64,000 bases of DNA from Acidimicrobiaceae bacterium. GTDB taxonomy: Bacteria > Actinomycetota > Acidimicrobiia > Acidimicrobiales > Aldehydirespiratoraceae. Each line of letters opens with the position of its first letter. Within the stretch, counting starts at the first letter, position 1. The stretch spans positions 1 to 64,000 of the forward strand of contig JABIQM010000005.1 in NCBI GenBank assembly GCA_018699415.1. Reading direction: 5' to 3'. The notes below the pieces were generated by a model. The model had not been told where the DNA came from. It made no database searches and was given only the letters and a program-made list of their open reading frames with translations. Positions 17,738-25,886 of the stretch are shown piece by piece. A program made the translations under genes and the position numbers.

Positions 17738-18186
17738 ACGAGGATCGGCCCGTCGACCAGGTCCTCGACCTTTTGGTCTACGCACCGATCGGGTTCGCGC
17801 TCGAAGCGAGAGAACTCCTCCCACAACTTGTCGATCGCGGGCGCGGCCAGGTCGCTCTCATGCGGCTGGCTGGCCGCATGGCTTCTCAGCAGACGCCTGA
17901 CCGCGACGTGACTGACACGCTGCGGCAGGGCATCGGCATCGTTATCGACGGGCTCTCAACCTTGCTTGGAACCGACGAGTCTTCTTCGGATGCGCCCGCC
18001 GCTCCAACAACGGGTTCCGTCCTCGCAGGAGTGCCGATTCCCGGGTATGAGGAAATGACTGCCCGGGAGATCGTTGCCCTGCTCGCAGGTCGACCCATCG
18101 ACGAGTTGCTCACGATTCGCACTTACGAAAAAGCCAACCGGGGCCGCTCAACGATAATCAATCGCGTCGAACAGCTTCTGAGCTGA
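17734..18186 (+). CDS. Conserved hypothetical protein
   Basis: The 150-residue product starts at a GTG that overlaps the previous stop (GTGA). It has a helical N-terminal half (VLDLLVYAPIGFALEARELLPQ), an Ala/Ser/Thr/Pro-rich linker (about 85-105), and a C-terminal segment YEEMTAREIVALLAGRPIDE continuing to YEKANRGRSTIINRVEQLL. That tail pattern (a tyrosine, then T..EIV..L, then YE..N..R.T...R) recurs in actinobacterial phasin-like or envelope-associated proteins, but I cannot assign a function. It is probably co-expressed with the acidic protein. Confidence 0.7.
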   Translation: MNEDRPVDQVLDLLVYAPIGFALEARELLPQLVDRGRGQVALMRLAGRMASQQTPDRDVTDTLRQGIGIVIDGLSTLLGTDESSSDAPAAPTTGSVLAGVPIPGYEEMTAREIVALLAGRPIDELLTIRTYEKANRGRSTIINRVEQLLS

Positions 18187-18188
18187 CG

Positions 18189-18659
18189 ATGGACGTCACC
18201 GCCCGCCGCGCGCAGGCCGAAGATCTTTCGATCGTGGTTGCACTGGCCGAGGCGGCGATCAGCGAGCTAACTCCGGTACGAGGCGGCTCTATCTGGTCAC
18301 GCTACGAGGCGCGCCCAGAGCCCCTGGCTTCCACGTTTCATGCACAGATAAGCGACAATAACGCTCTCGTAGCGGTCGGTAGCATCGACGAAACCATCGT
18401 CGGCTACGCAGGAGGGCACCTCGTTGAACTCCACGACGGCTCAATCATGACGGCGCTTTCGGACATCTACGTACTGCCAGGCGCGCGAGGTGTCGGGGTG
18501 GGGGAGTGCCTCATGGAATGGATCGTCGACTGGAGCCGCACGGCAGGCTCGATCGGGATCGATTCACTCGCACTACCCGGTGATCGCAGTACCAAGAACT
18601 TCTTCGAATCATTCGGGTTGGTGGCGCGAGCGATCACGGTTCATCGATCGCTCCAGTGA
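18189..18659 (+). CDS. GNAT family N-acetyltransferase
   Basis: The 156-residue protein is a single GNAT domain, an acetyl-CoA-dependent acyltransferase fold. The N-terminal RRAQAEDLSIVVALAEAAI, the central strand ALSDIYVLPGARGVGVGECLM (a Q/RxxGxG/A-type acetyl-CoA loop, here RGVGVG), and the late FFESFGLV strand are typical. The substrate is unknown. It begins 2 nt after the previous stop, and its own stop overlaps a GTG that opened the decayed Nudix gene, so it was part of one operon. Confidence 0.85.
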   Translation: MDVTARRAQAEDLSIVVALAEAAISELTPVRGGSIWSRYEARPEPLASTFHAQISDNNALVAVGSIDETIVGYAGGHLVELHDGSIMTALSDIYVLPGARGVGVGECLMEWIVDWSRTAGSIGIDSLALPGDRSTKNFFESFGLVARAITVHRSLQ

Positions 18660-18975
18660 CTGCAACACCTGTACTTGCTGCCAGCGCACTTGGATCGACA
18701 GCGGCGAGATCCCGCTCGTTGAATGGGGAATGGCTCCCTGGGCCGGAGACTGGGCGCTACCTGGAGGCCGAGTAGAACGAGGCGAGACGCTGGCAGTGGC
18801 AGGAGCAGGGGTACGAGAAGTCTGCGAAGAGACCGTGCTCACGGTTGAACCAGGCGAGTTGGTCGGCAGCCATGCTCCTGCAGTTCGCTGGTTTTCCTTG
18901 GACGGCCTCAGGACGCTCCGCCTGGGACCTGGGCTTCTCGACTTCGTCGACATCCACAGAACTGTGGCCGGTTGA
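18656..18975 (+). pseudogene. Frameshifted and deleted Nudix hydrolase remnant
   Basis: A GTG at 18656 overlaps the GNAT stop and reads VTATPVLAASAL, a normal Nudix N-terminus, then loses frame near 18690. In the frame shifted by -1/+2 the protein continues IDSGEIPLVEWG, DWALPGGRVERGET and VREVCEET, the Nudix box. Two extra codons sit inside the box (nine instead of seven residues between GxxxxxE and RE), next to GGCAG repeats that suggest slippage. After GELVG the usual 35-40 residues of the central sheet are missing, and it resumes at VRWFSLDGLRTLRLGPGL. Three separate lesions make this a pseudogene; the frameshift alone could be a sequencing error. Confidence 0.7.
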
Positions 18976-18978
18976 GCC

Positions 18979-19740
18979 TCAACGGCCCTTCCAGACGGGT
19001 GGCCGCTTCTCGATGAATGCTCGTGGGCCCTCAACCGCATCCTCGGTCATGGCAATGATGTTGAAGGCTTCACCGGCTGCCGCCATGCCCTCTGCGTCGC
19101 TTTGGCCCGGAGCATCAAGGATCAGTTGCCTGCTAGAGCGCACGGCGAGCGGGGCGTTGGCGTTAATGCGCTCGGCAAGCGTCATGGCGCATTCGATGAC
19201 ACCACCCGTTTCGCAGACATCGTTGACCAAGCCAAGTTCATATGCCCGCTCAGCATCGATTGTGTCACCCGTCAGTGCGAGCTCCATGGCGATTGCCGGC
19301 GGAAGCACCCGAGGGAGCCTCACGAGGCCACCTGCGGCCGCCACCAGCGACCGTTTAACCTCAGGGATCCCGAACCTTGAGCCCTTGGCGGCCACCCGCA
19401 GGTCACAGGCAAGGGCAATCTCGGTACCGCCTGCTACGGCATAGCCGTCAACCGCAGCGATCAACGGCTTCGTGCGTTCGCGCCACGCAATACCACCGAA
19501 ACCCCCTCGTTCAGTCCAAAGCGCGTCGGCGTTTCCCGCAGCGATCTCCTTCAGATCGGCTCCCGCACAAAAAACGGGGCCGTAGTGCCCAAGGATGCCG
19601 ACCCAAAGCTCGTGGTCGTCTTTAAAGCGGTCAATGGCGGACTCGATGGCCTGAGCCATCTCGGCATTGATTGCGTTGCGGGCTTCGACTCGATCCAAGC
19701 GAATGACGGCAATCCGTCCTTCAACCTGGAAGTCGATCAC
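18979..19740 (-). CDS. Enoyl-CoA hydratase/isomerase (crotonase) family protein
   Basis: The 253-residue crotonase has the oxyanion-hole segments FCAGADLKE and AVAGGTEIAL. Both catalytic glutamates of true hydratases are present: Glu107 (GGTE) and Glu127 (GIPE), exactly 20 residues apart. It can therefore plausibly hydrate 2-enoyl-CoA esters. The specific pathway is unknown. It is translationally coupled to the upstream RGG-rich gene (ATGA overlap), an unexpected partner for a fatty-acid enzyme. Confidence 0.88.
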   Translation of the reverse strand: MIDFQVEGRIAVIRLDRVEARNAINAEMAQAIESAIDRFKDDHELWVGILGHYGPVFCAGADLKEIAAGNADALWTERGGFGGIAWRERTKPLIAAVDGYAVAGGTEIALACDLRVAAKGSRFGIPEVKRSLVAAAGGLVRLPRVLPPAIAMELALTGDTIDAERAYELGLVNDVCETGGVIECAMTLAERINANAPLAVRSSRQLILDAPGQSDAEGMAAAGEAFNIIAMTEDAVEGPRAFIEKRPPVWKGR

Positions 19741-21134
19741 TCTTCTTCGCTGTCCGCGACCTCATCCGTCGGCGCTTCAGCGATAATCGCCTGGTCTGTC
19801 GGCATCTCATCGCTCGATGCGGGAGATTCAGCAACCGGCGCCGCAGCAACCGGAGCGACGGGCGACGCCGGCGGGGGCGGGGGAGTGCGGCGCCCACGGC
19901 CGCGGCCTTTGTGCGCTGGCGGTTCGATACCGAAGAGCTTGGCAATCTCTGGCGTACGCGATGCAAGCTTCTTTACCGCAGTGAGGAGTTCGTCGCTCGG
20001 CTTCGCCGGGATACCTTCGGTAACAACCTGCGAGCGCACGGGCGAGAACGCTACGGCATCGAGCACCGTCGCCCAACGGTCCGAGGTGACCTCCGCTGTG
20101 AGCGAGGCTGATGCAGCTTCTGCGAGCTTGGCCGCCATGTCGACAGGTAACGGCGCACCGGCCTTCGGTGGACGTGAGCTGAGCCGCAGAGCTCGAACAG
20201 TTCGACCGTCGGCAATGGTGGCGGCAAGTTCGTCGAGCCATTTGCGGTGCTCGCTATCGGCGCGTGCCGCGAGCCCTGCCCGGAGCTGATCAGCCAGGGC
20301 GCGCGATTCCTCATCCCGGGCGGCGTTCTCAGCAGCAGCGACGACGCTGCGAATGTCACGCAGGTCAATCTCTTCAATCCCGGAGACAGCGGCTTCGGCG
20401 CGGTCACGCCACTCGGCCGCCTTGAGCCTGGGAGCCATCTTTTCGGCGAGCGACACGAGGGGCTGCACCTTGATCTTGGGCATGCCTTCAGCGGCCGCCT
20501 TTTCGTTCATGTTCTCAACGGCCTGACGAACAGCAGGGACACCGCCTCGCAGTACCTCATCGGCCAGCAAATGCTGTGCCTGTGGCAGCGCCTTCAACGC
20601 AGCCTGGCGATGTGCACGTCCTGGGCGCAAACGGGGAGCCTTGGGACGAGCGGGCGGTTTCGGTCGTTCCGTACGTTCGGGCCGGTTACCGCCCTTCCCA
20701 CGCTCACCACGGCTGCGATCTTTGCGCCCACCACCGTCACGACCACCGTCACGGCCACGGCCACCACCGCTGCCGCGACGTCGGCCACGATCATCACCAT
20801 CACGACCACGTCCACGTCCACGACTGGCAAGGACCTGCGTAACCAGCGGCTCATCGCGACCAGAGCCAAGTAGCTCCAGGAAGTCCGGCTCTTTGCGAGC
20901 GCCTTTGGGCGCAAAAACAGTCGTGATGACAAGGCCATCAAGGTCTGCCTCGGCCTCAACCTTCACCACGTCGCCTACGCCGACGCCGTCGGGTAGGAGG
21001 GCGCTATTCAGCGAACCCTTCGGTTGCTTCGCGCCAGCAGCGCGCCACGTGAACGTGCCGTCGCCGGGCGAGGAAGTGAGTTCGATGTCAAGCCTGTGTG
21101 CCACGGGGCAAAACGGTATCGCCCACAGCTCCAT
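19737..21134 (-). CDS. RGG-rich, probably nucleic-acid-binding protein of unknown function
   Basis: The 465-residue protein has three parts. Residues 1-100 form a beta-rich, OB/cold-shock-like region (WRAAGAKQPKG, DVVKVEAEADLDG). Residues 104-165 are an Arg/Gly/Asp-rich tract with repeated RGRGRGRDG and GRDGG units, like eukaryotic RGG boxes. The rest is a helical Ala-rich domain with a Pro/Ala and acidic tail. RGG tracts commonly bind RNA; that is the only functional hint. I recognise no named family. The tract is encoded by a GC-rich low-complexity stretch at about 20640-20825. It lies upstream of, and overlaps, the crotonase gene. Confidence 0.65.
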   Translation of the reverse strand: MELWAIPFCPVAHRLDIELTSSPGDGTFTWRAAGAKQPKGSLNSALLPDGVGVGDVVKVEAEADLDGLVITTVFAPKGARKEPDFLELLGSGRDEPLVTQVLASRGRGRGRDGDDRGRRRGSGGGRGRDGGRDGGGRKDRSRGERGKGGNRPERTERPKPPARPKAPRLRPGRAHRQAALKALPQAQHLLADEVLRGGVPAVRQAVENMNEKAAAEGMPKIKVQPLVSLAEKMAPRLKAAEWRDRAEAAVSGIEEIDLRDIRSVVAAAENAARDEESRALADQLRAGLAARADSEHRKWLDELAATIADGRTVRALRLSSRPPKAGAPLPVDMAAKLAEAASASLTAEVTSDRWATVLDAVAFSPVRSQVVTEGIPAKPSDELLTAVKKLASRTPEIAKLFGIEPPAHKGRGRGRRTPPPPPASPVAPVAAAPVAESPASSDEMPTDQAIIAEAPTDEVADSEEE

Positions 21135-21157
21135 AGAGCGACCCGGAACCCAGGGTT

Positions 21158-22099
21158 CTACAAAGAGAGATCAGACGGATCGGTATTGGAACCACACACA
21201 ATAACACTCAATACCGAGTTGGGCTCGGCCACAAAGGCTCCGCTGGTCAGTGCAGCAAGCGCCGTCGCGCCTCCTGTTTCGGCCACCACGCCGACTTCTT
21301 CCCAAAGTTGGCGCCGCGCATCCAGGATCGCCTGGTCGCTCACGAGCACTGACTGCACGCGGCCTTCGAGCGCACGAAAGGCCAGATCACCAATAGTGCG
21401 AGCACCCAAAGAGTCTGCGGCAACGCCACTCACATCGACCCTTGTTCGCTTACCGGCATCAAGCGCAGCCCGCAGGCATTGGCTGCGTTCGGGTTCCACA
21501 CAAATGATTTCAACATCGTGCGGAATGGACAGGGCCAGCCCCGCAGCGAGGCCACCGCCACCAACGGCTACCACCACGGCATCAAGTTTCGCCGTCTGTT
21601 CGACGAGTTCGACTCCCATGGTTGCCTGACCCGCAAGGGTCAACATGGCGTCAAACGGGTGGATGCTGAAGGCACCAGTCTCAACTTGGCGGAGGTCGCA
21701 TGCGATTTGTGCGTCGTCGTAGACGCCATCGACAACATGTACCGTCGCGCCGCGTTGACGAATTCGTTCGATCTTGACTGGTGCGGAGACCGCCGGCACA
21801 AAAATCTCCGCCGGAACACCCAACGCTCGAGCCACATGGGCGACGGCGATTCCATGGTTGCCGCCGGACGCAGCGATCAGGCCGGACGAAGGAGGAGGAG
21901 CAGCAAGCGCGCTGTTAAAGCTGCCACGCGCCTTGAACGACCCGGCGTGCTGGAGCGACTCCAACTTCAGGACCAACTCGACGGAGGGGTCAGTCCCAAA
22001 GGTCCGAGAGCCAGGATTGATCATTGGTGTTCGGCGGACATGCCCTCGCAAGCGGTCGACCGCTGCTTTGATGTCGTCAGGGGTCGGTAACTCAGCCAT
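21158..22099 (-). CDS. PLP-dependent serine/threonine dehydratase-family protein
   Basis: The 313-residue protein is a fold-type II PLP enzyme. The Schiff-base lysine is Lys56 in GSFKARG, the phosphate loop is SGGNHG (78-83), and the glycine loop AVGGGGLAAGL sits in the second half. There is no ACT regulatory domain, so it is closer to catabolic threonine/serine dehydratases or serine racemase than to biosynthetic IlvA. The ATG at 22099 starts the conserved region; a longer reading from 22132 is unlikely. It lies just upstream of the RGG gene on the same strand. Confidence 0.85.
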   Translation of the reverse strand: MAELPTPDDIKAAVDRLRGHVRRTPMINPGSRTFGTDPSVELVLKLESLQHAGSFKARGSFNSALAAPPPSSGLIAASGGNHGIAVAHVARALGVPAEIFVPAVSAPVKIERIRQRGATVHVVDGVYDDAQIACDLRQVETGAFSIHPFDAMLTLAGQATMGVELVEQTAKLDAVVVAVGGGGLAAGLALSIPHDVEIICVEPERSQCLRAALDAGKRTRVDVSGVAADSLGARTIGDLAFRALEGRVQSVLVSDQAILDARRQLWEEVGVVAETGGATALAALTSGAFVAEPNSVLSVIVCGSNTDPSDLSL

Positions 22100-22404
22100 G
22101 CACCACACTGGCACGTCGGCTCCACAAACCATCGATCAAGCAGTCATGCAAATCGATACACGCTCACAGGTTGATGCATCCTCCCAAAGTTCTACAGAAA
22201 GCCGGAAATCATCGTTATGTAAAGTAGCGAGTAGATTGGGAAGGATGACCGGGAACGTTCCAGGGACCCCAATGATGTTTCGGTAGCGGGCAACGAGGTG
22301 GGCAGCATCACAGCCATTGCTCCAGCACCACCGTCCCCAGGCTCCCCACCCTGCCAAGCAAGAAAAAGCGCGAAGCACATGCCGTCTTGGCGAGAAGCGC
22401 CTAT
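22100..22404. other. 305-bp intergenic region without a supported gene
   Basis: This gap separates two minus-strand genes. It should hold the promoter of the dehydratase gene and the end of the SLH-CapA transcript. I see no convincing hexamer pair or U-tailed hairpin. Short frames on the minus strand have no domain-like sequence. There is a modestly AT-richer patch around 22180-22240. Confidence 0.5.
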
Positions 22405-23862
22405 CTAATCCAGAACCGGGTGACCCTTTGACACGATCGTGCCAGGGATCAGGCTGGCACTGATCGTGCCATCGCGAGCCACGAGCACCTCGGCCACCGC
22501 GGTTTGACGGGTCAGGTTGTGCCAAACGAAGTTACCAAGCGACCAGAAAATGGGCCGGTCGTTGTAAAATTCGAGTGGTTGAACCCGGTGTGGGCCATGG
22601 CCGAACACGGCATCGGCACCGGCGTCGACCAGCGCGTGGGCTCGCTCGATGTCGTCGGCCGCCGGACTGAAAGTCTTCTCAATCCCCCAATGGATCGTCA
22701 CAAACACATAATCAGCATGCTGGCTAGCGGCCTCCACGGCTGCAACCATGATGTCGATATCACCGTAGGCCATACCCGCCTTTGCAGCGGTGGCCTCCCA
22801 CGCTGTTGAGTTGTTGACCGCGTTGAAACCCAGGACAGCAAAGGTGACACCCTCGCGCTCAAAGATTGCCGGCCGGGTCGCGACCGCGAGGTCCATCCCG
22901 GCACCCACCGGCTTGATTCCGGCCGCTGCCACATTGGCAAGGCCATCTATCAACGCTGGGATTCCAAAGTCTGCGCCATGATTGTTGGCAAGATTGGCCA
23001 CCTCAATGCCAGCGGCTCTGGTGGGCGCCAAAGCCTCGAGTGGGCAGCGGAAATTGTACGTCTTGGGAACTCTCGACCCCAGTCGCGATGGAGCGCACTC
23101 CAGATTGATGATCGTCAGATCGTCGTTGAGGAACAACTGACCCATCCCCGACCACGCATCGGAGTACGGAAGTTGCGGATTAGGCCCATAGCCCGGGTCG
23201 AAGTTCACGTCCCCGACGGCGTGAACGACGAATGGACGCTGGCACACCGTGATCGACTCGTCGTGAGCCGTCGGCGGCATCCCTCTGTAGCGATACAGGA
23301 ACGTGGCGAGCTGACCCCGAGTTACGGGCTCGTCCGGTGAGAACCGGCCGGGGGCCGTACCAACGGTGATTCCTTCCTCTGCAAGCCAACTGACCGGTTC
23401 CTGCTGCCACTCCGCGAAGACGTCAGAAAAGCCGTGCGGTGCAGCGCGAGCCGGGCTTTCGTAGCGGTAGAGGAACGCGGCAAGCTGCGCGCGGGTGACA
23501 ACATCGTTCGGAGCAAAGCGGCCACCGCCTACCCCGACCGTAATCCCCTCTTCGGCCATCCATGCCACAGCATCGGCCGCCCATGCAGCAGGAGTATCGA
23601 TGAAAGGCGCTGGGCCGGCAGGTGCGGGGGTCCCGGCAAGGCGGTGGAGGAAGGTGGCTGCTTCAGCCCGCGTGAGGATCCGGCCCGGCTCAAAACATCC
23701 GGCACTGGTTCCAGTGGTCAACTTGTTCTCGAGAAGCCATGCCACGCCGTCCTCGTAATACGAACCCTCAACGACGTCAGAAAATCGTGCGTCAGCCGAA
23801 GCACCACCACCAAGGGTCAGAAGCCCCACCATAAGAACTGCGGCGGTTCCCCGTACCAACAA
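22405..23862 (-). CDS. Secreted SLH-domain protein fused to a CapA-like metallophosphatase
   Basis: The 485-residue protein starts with a signal peptide (TTG start; VLMVGLLTLGGGASADA). Three S-layer homology domains follow (about 26-75, 85-133, 144-195), each with the pattern FsD......aV.WL.E.gI..G and an R.Q.A.FL.R core. The C-terminal half (about 210-480) is a CapA/PgsA-type calcineurin fold: AVGDVNF, INLECAPS, ANNHGADFG, TIHWGIE and FGHGPHR carry the metal ligands. SLH domains anchor proteins to cell-wall polymers, so this is probably a wall-attached phosphoesterase or polymer-processing enzyme. A second TTG follows at once, so the exact start is uncertain. Confidence 0.85.
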   Translation of the reverse strand: MLVRGTAAVLMVGLLTLGGGASADARFSDVVEGSYYEDGVAWLLENKLTTGTSAGCFEPGRILTRAEAATFLHRLAGTPAPAGPAPFIDTPAAWAADAVAWMAEEGITVGVGGGRFAPNDVVTRAQLAAFLYRYESPARAAPHGFSDVFAEWQQEPVSWLAEEGITVGTAPGRFSPDEPVTRGQLATFLYRYRGMPPTAHDESITVCQRPFVVHAVGDVNFDPGYGPNPQLPYSDAWSGMGQLFLNDDLTIINLECAPSRLGSRVPKTYNFRCPLEALAPTRAAGIEVANLANNHGADFGIPALIDGLANVAAAGIKPVGAGMDLAVATRPAIFEREGVTFAVLGFNAVNNSTAWEATAAKAGMAYGDIDIMVAAVEAASQHADYVFVTIHWGIEKTFSPAADDIERAHALVDAGADAVFGHGPHRVQPLEFYNDRPIFWSLGNFVWHNLTRQTAVAEVLVARDGTISASLIPGTIVSKGHPVLD

Positions 23863-23923
23863 TTTACCAATGCCGAAATGCTAGCGCAGGCCCAACACAC
23901 GCTGGGGCCATCAAGCGCAACGC

Positions 23924-23937
23924 TAGCCTTCGCGATT
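23924..23937 (+). promoter_or_regulatory. Probable -10 element of rlmI
   Basis: TAGCCT at 23924-23929 lies 8 nt before the GTG at 23938, with no ribosome-binding site. It sits in a 75-bp divergent gap shared with the SLH-CapA gene. Confidence 0.45.
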
Positions 23938-25149
23938 GTGACCGACCGCCGGCGTCTCGCCGTTCGCCTGACCGCCGATGCCCTGCGCCATGTCCGCGCC
24001 GGCCATCCATGGGTGTACGACGGCTCGATCAAAGCCGCTTCTCACAGAGGTGAGGCCGGCGACCTTGCGGTGATCTTCGACGACAAACGAAACTTCGCAG
24101 CCATCGGCCTGTGGGACCCCCACTCCCCCATCCGTATTCGGATATTGCACAAAGGCAAGCCGACGCAAATCGATGACGCCTTCTGGCGGGGTCGCCTCGA
24201 GACGGCCATTGGACACCGCCAAATCTTGCGGGATGATCCCGACAACACCGGTATTCGCCTCGTCAACGGAGAAAACGATCAGCTGCCCGGATTGATTGTT
24301 GATCAGTACGCCAACGTGCTGGTGATCAAGCTCTACTCGTCAGCGTGGGGAGCGCATCTGGATGCGATCACCAACACACTCCAAGAGCTTCTCCAACCGG
24401 TCACGATCGTTTTACGCCTGGCTCGAGATACCGCTCGCAACATTACCGCCCCGCTTGCCGATGGTCAGACCCTTCACGGTCCCCGTGCACCCGGTCTGGT
24501 CTGGTTCAAAGAAAATGGCCTCACCTTCGGCTGCTCACCGGCAACCGGCCAAAAGACGGGTACGTTTCTCGACCAGCGCGACAATCGTGCACTTGTCGCC
24601 GACCACAGTACTGACGCGAGCGTGCTCGATGTCTTCTGCTGTAGTGGCGGGTTCGCCGTTCACGCGGCCGCAGCCGGCGCGAAGCTCATCCACACCATCG
24701 ACCTTTCTCCTCACGCAATCGACGAGGTCGCCACCAATCTTGCCGCCAACCGTGCAGTCCTTCGCTCCGATCTCACGGTTGAGTCCACGGTCGGCGATGC
24801 ATTCGAGGCAATGGAGGCGCTGGTCCGCGACGGTCGACGTTTCGACATCGTGGTCATCGATCCGCCCTCGTTTGCCCCACGTGAGGCCGCCGTACCCATG
24901 GCGCTCCGGGCCTATCAACGCCTAACCGCCCTCGGGCTTCAACTCGTCAACGATGGCGGCTTACTCTTCCAGGCCTCATGCTCCAGCCGAATCGATGCCG
25001 AAGACTTCTACGCGACAGTTCACCTCCAAGCCGACCTCGCTGGCGTCATGCTGACCGAAATCGAACGCACCAGCCACGCCCTCGACCATCGCGTTGGGTT
25101 CGTTCACGGTGCCTACTTGAAGGCCTTACTCACCCGGGTGAACCGATGA
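23938..25149 (+). CDS. rlmI: Class I rRNA methyltransferase, RlmI family
   Basis: RlmI methylates a cytosine of 23S rRNA (m5C1962 in E. coli). The 403-residue protein has an N-terminal PUA domain (about 1-75, HVRAGHPWVYDGSI), a linker domain with NGENDQLPGLIVDQY, and a Rossmann methyltransferase domain: DVFCCSGGFAVHAA for SAM binding, TIDLSPHAI, and catalytic-region VVIDPPSFA. Length matches the family. The frame is open about 500 nt further upstream, but that part is antisense to the SLH-CapA gene; the GTG at 23938 starts at the PUA domain. A hairpin terminator follows. Confidence 0.88.
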   Translation: MTDRRRLAVRLTADALRHVRAGHPWVYDGSIKAASHRGEAGDLAVIFDDKRNFAAIGLWDPHSPIRIRILHKGKPTQIDDAFWRGRLETAIGHRQILRDDPDNTGIRLVNGENDQLPGLIVDQYANVLVIKLYSSAWGAHLDAITNTLQELLQPVTIVLRLARDTARNITAPLADGQTLHGPRAPGLVWFKENGLTFGCSPATGQKTGTFLDQRDNRALVADHSTDASVLDVFCCSGGFAVHAAAAGAKLIHTIDLSPHAIDEVATNLAANRAVLRSDLTVESTVGDAFEAMEALVRDGRRFDIVVIDPPSFAPREAAVPMALRAYQRLTALGLQLVNDGGLLFQASCSSRIDAEDFYATVHLQADLAGVMLTEIERTSHALDHRVGFVHGAYLKALLTRVNR

Positions 25150-25151
25150 TC

Positions 25152-25185
25152 TGTCCGCTGATCGCTTGAAGGCGGACACACTCTT
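25152..25185 (+). terminator. Hairpin terminator after rlmI
   Basis: TGTCCGC (25152-25158) pairs perfectly with GCGGACA (25172-25178) across a 13-nt loop, and a short T-rich run follows at 25182-25187. It begins 2 nt after the rlmI stop. Confidence 0.55.
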
Positions 25186-25225
25186 TTCAAAGAAGGCCCG
25201 ACTCCTCCATTACTGTGAGCGGCGC

Positions 25226-25843
25226 ATGAGCATGCCTAACCCTGGATCAATATGGGAAACCCGCTATAGCGGTGTCGACGGATTTCTTTATGGCACCGAA
25301 CCTAACGACTTTCTCGCCGAGACTGCTCGTTCCCTCACCATCGGTGACGTTCTATGTGTTGCCGATGGCGAAGGGCGCAATGGTGTCTTTATGGCAGAGC
25401 TGGGTCATCGAGTCACCTCAGTCGACCTGACACAGTCGGGGATGGACAAGGCCGCCCGTCTCGCCCTTGATCGCGGTGTCGATCTCTCGACCGTTGTCGC
25501 TGACTTGGGGGTTTATGAACTCGGTATCGAGTGTTGGGACGTTGTCATCTCAATCTTCGCTCATATGCCACCGCCGGTCCGACGCACTCTTCACGCCAAT
25601 ATCGTCGCCGCGCTACGGCCTGGCGGTGTGCTGATCCTCGAGGCATACACACCCGATCAGGTGGGCCGCGGAACGGGAGGACCGCCCAGCCCGGAACTCA
25701 CGATGAATCTCGAAGCATTGACCGAGGAGTTGGCTGGCCTACTCTTCGAGCATGAGCATGAGACGAATCGCTCGGTGGTCGAAGGCTCGGGCCATACCGG
25801 CGAAGGTGCTGTCGTCCAAGTGATTGCTCGCAAGCCGGCCTAA
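25226..25843 (+). CDS. SAM-dependent methyltransferase (TehB-like)
   Basis: The 205-residue protein is a compact class I methyltransferase. Motif I is reduced to VLCVADGEGRNGVFMAELG, with SVDLTQSGMDKAARLA as motif II and FAHMPPPVRRTLHA, then LRPGGVLILEAYTPDQ as motif IV/VI. The opening PGSIWETRYSG resembles TehB-type and small-molecule methyltransferases linked to tellurite or thiol detoxification. The substrate is unknown. The ATG at 25226 is 9 nt after TACTGT (25211-25216). An upstream in-frame GTG/TTG-type extension would cross the terminator and was rejected. Confidence 0.82.
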   Translation: MSMPNPGSIWETRYSGVDGFLYGTEPNDFLAETARSLTIGDVLCVADGEGRNGVFMAELGHRVTSVDLTQSGMDKAARLALDRGVDLSTVVADLGVYELGIECWDVVISIFAHMPPPVRRTLHANIVAALRPGGVLILEAYTPDQVGRGTGGPPSPELTMNLEALTEELAGLLFEHEHETNRSVVEGSGHTGEGAVVQVIARKPA

Positions 25844-25873
25844 AGGCGGCCGAGTTGCGGTGTCCCATGCCGC

Positions 25874-25886
25874 TAGCGTTGTCTTG
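25874..25886 (+). promoter_or_regulatory. Probable -10 element of the gene at 25887
   Basis: TAGCGT at 25874-25879 lies 7 nt before the ATG at 25887; no ribosome-binding site is visible. Confidence 0.45.

Noticed and set aside
17260-17826. Minus-strand Ser-rich frame opposite the acidic zinc-ribbon gene
   Set aside because: The runs of Ser are the mirror image of GAT/GAC/GAG repeats encoding Asp/Glu; the plus strand has a promoter and a zinc ribbon.
20640-20825. Possible CRISPR-like or minisatellite repeat
   Set aside because: The short repeats are coding (RG/DG units), with no constant repeat length or unique spacers.
20247-20873. Plus-strand frames opposite the RGG-rich gene
   Set aside because: They consist of Thr/Ala/His repeats produced by reading the Arg/Gly tract backwards and contain no domain.
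22136-22525. Minus-strand 129-codon frame in the gap before the dehydratase gene
   Set aside because: It runs into the SLH-CapA gene, has low-complexity content and no ribosome site or promoter.
23434-23937. In-frame 500-nt upstream extension of rlmI
   Set aside because: It is antisense to the SLH-CapA gene and unrelated to RlmI; the PUA domain starts at the GTG at 23938.
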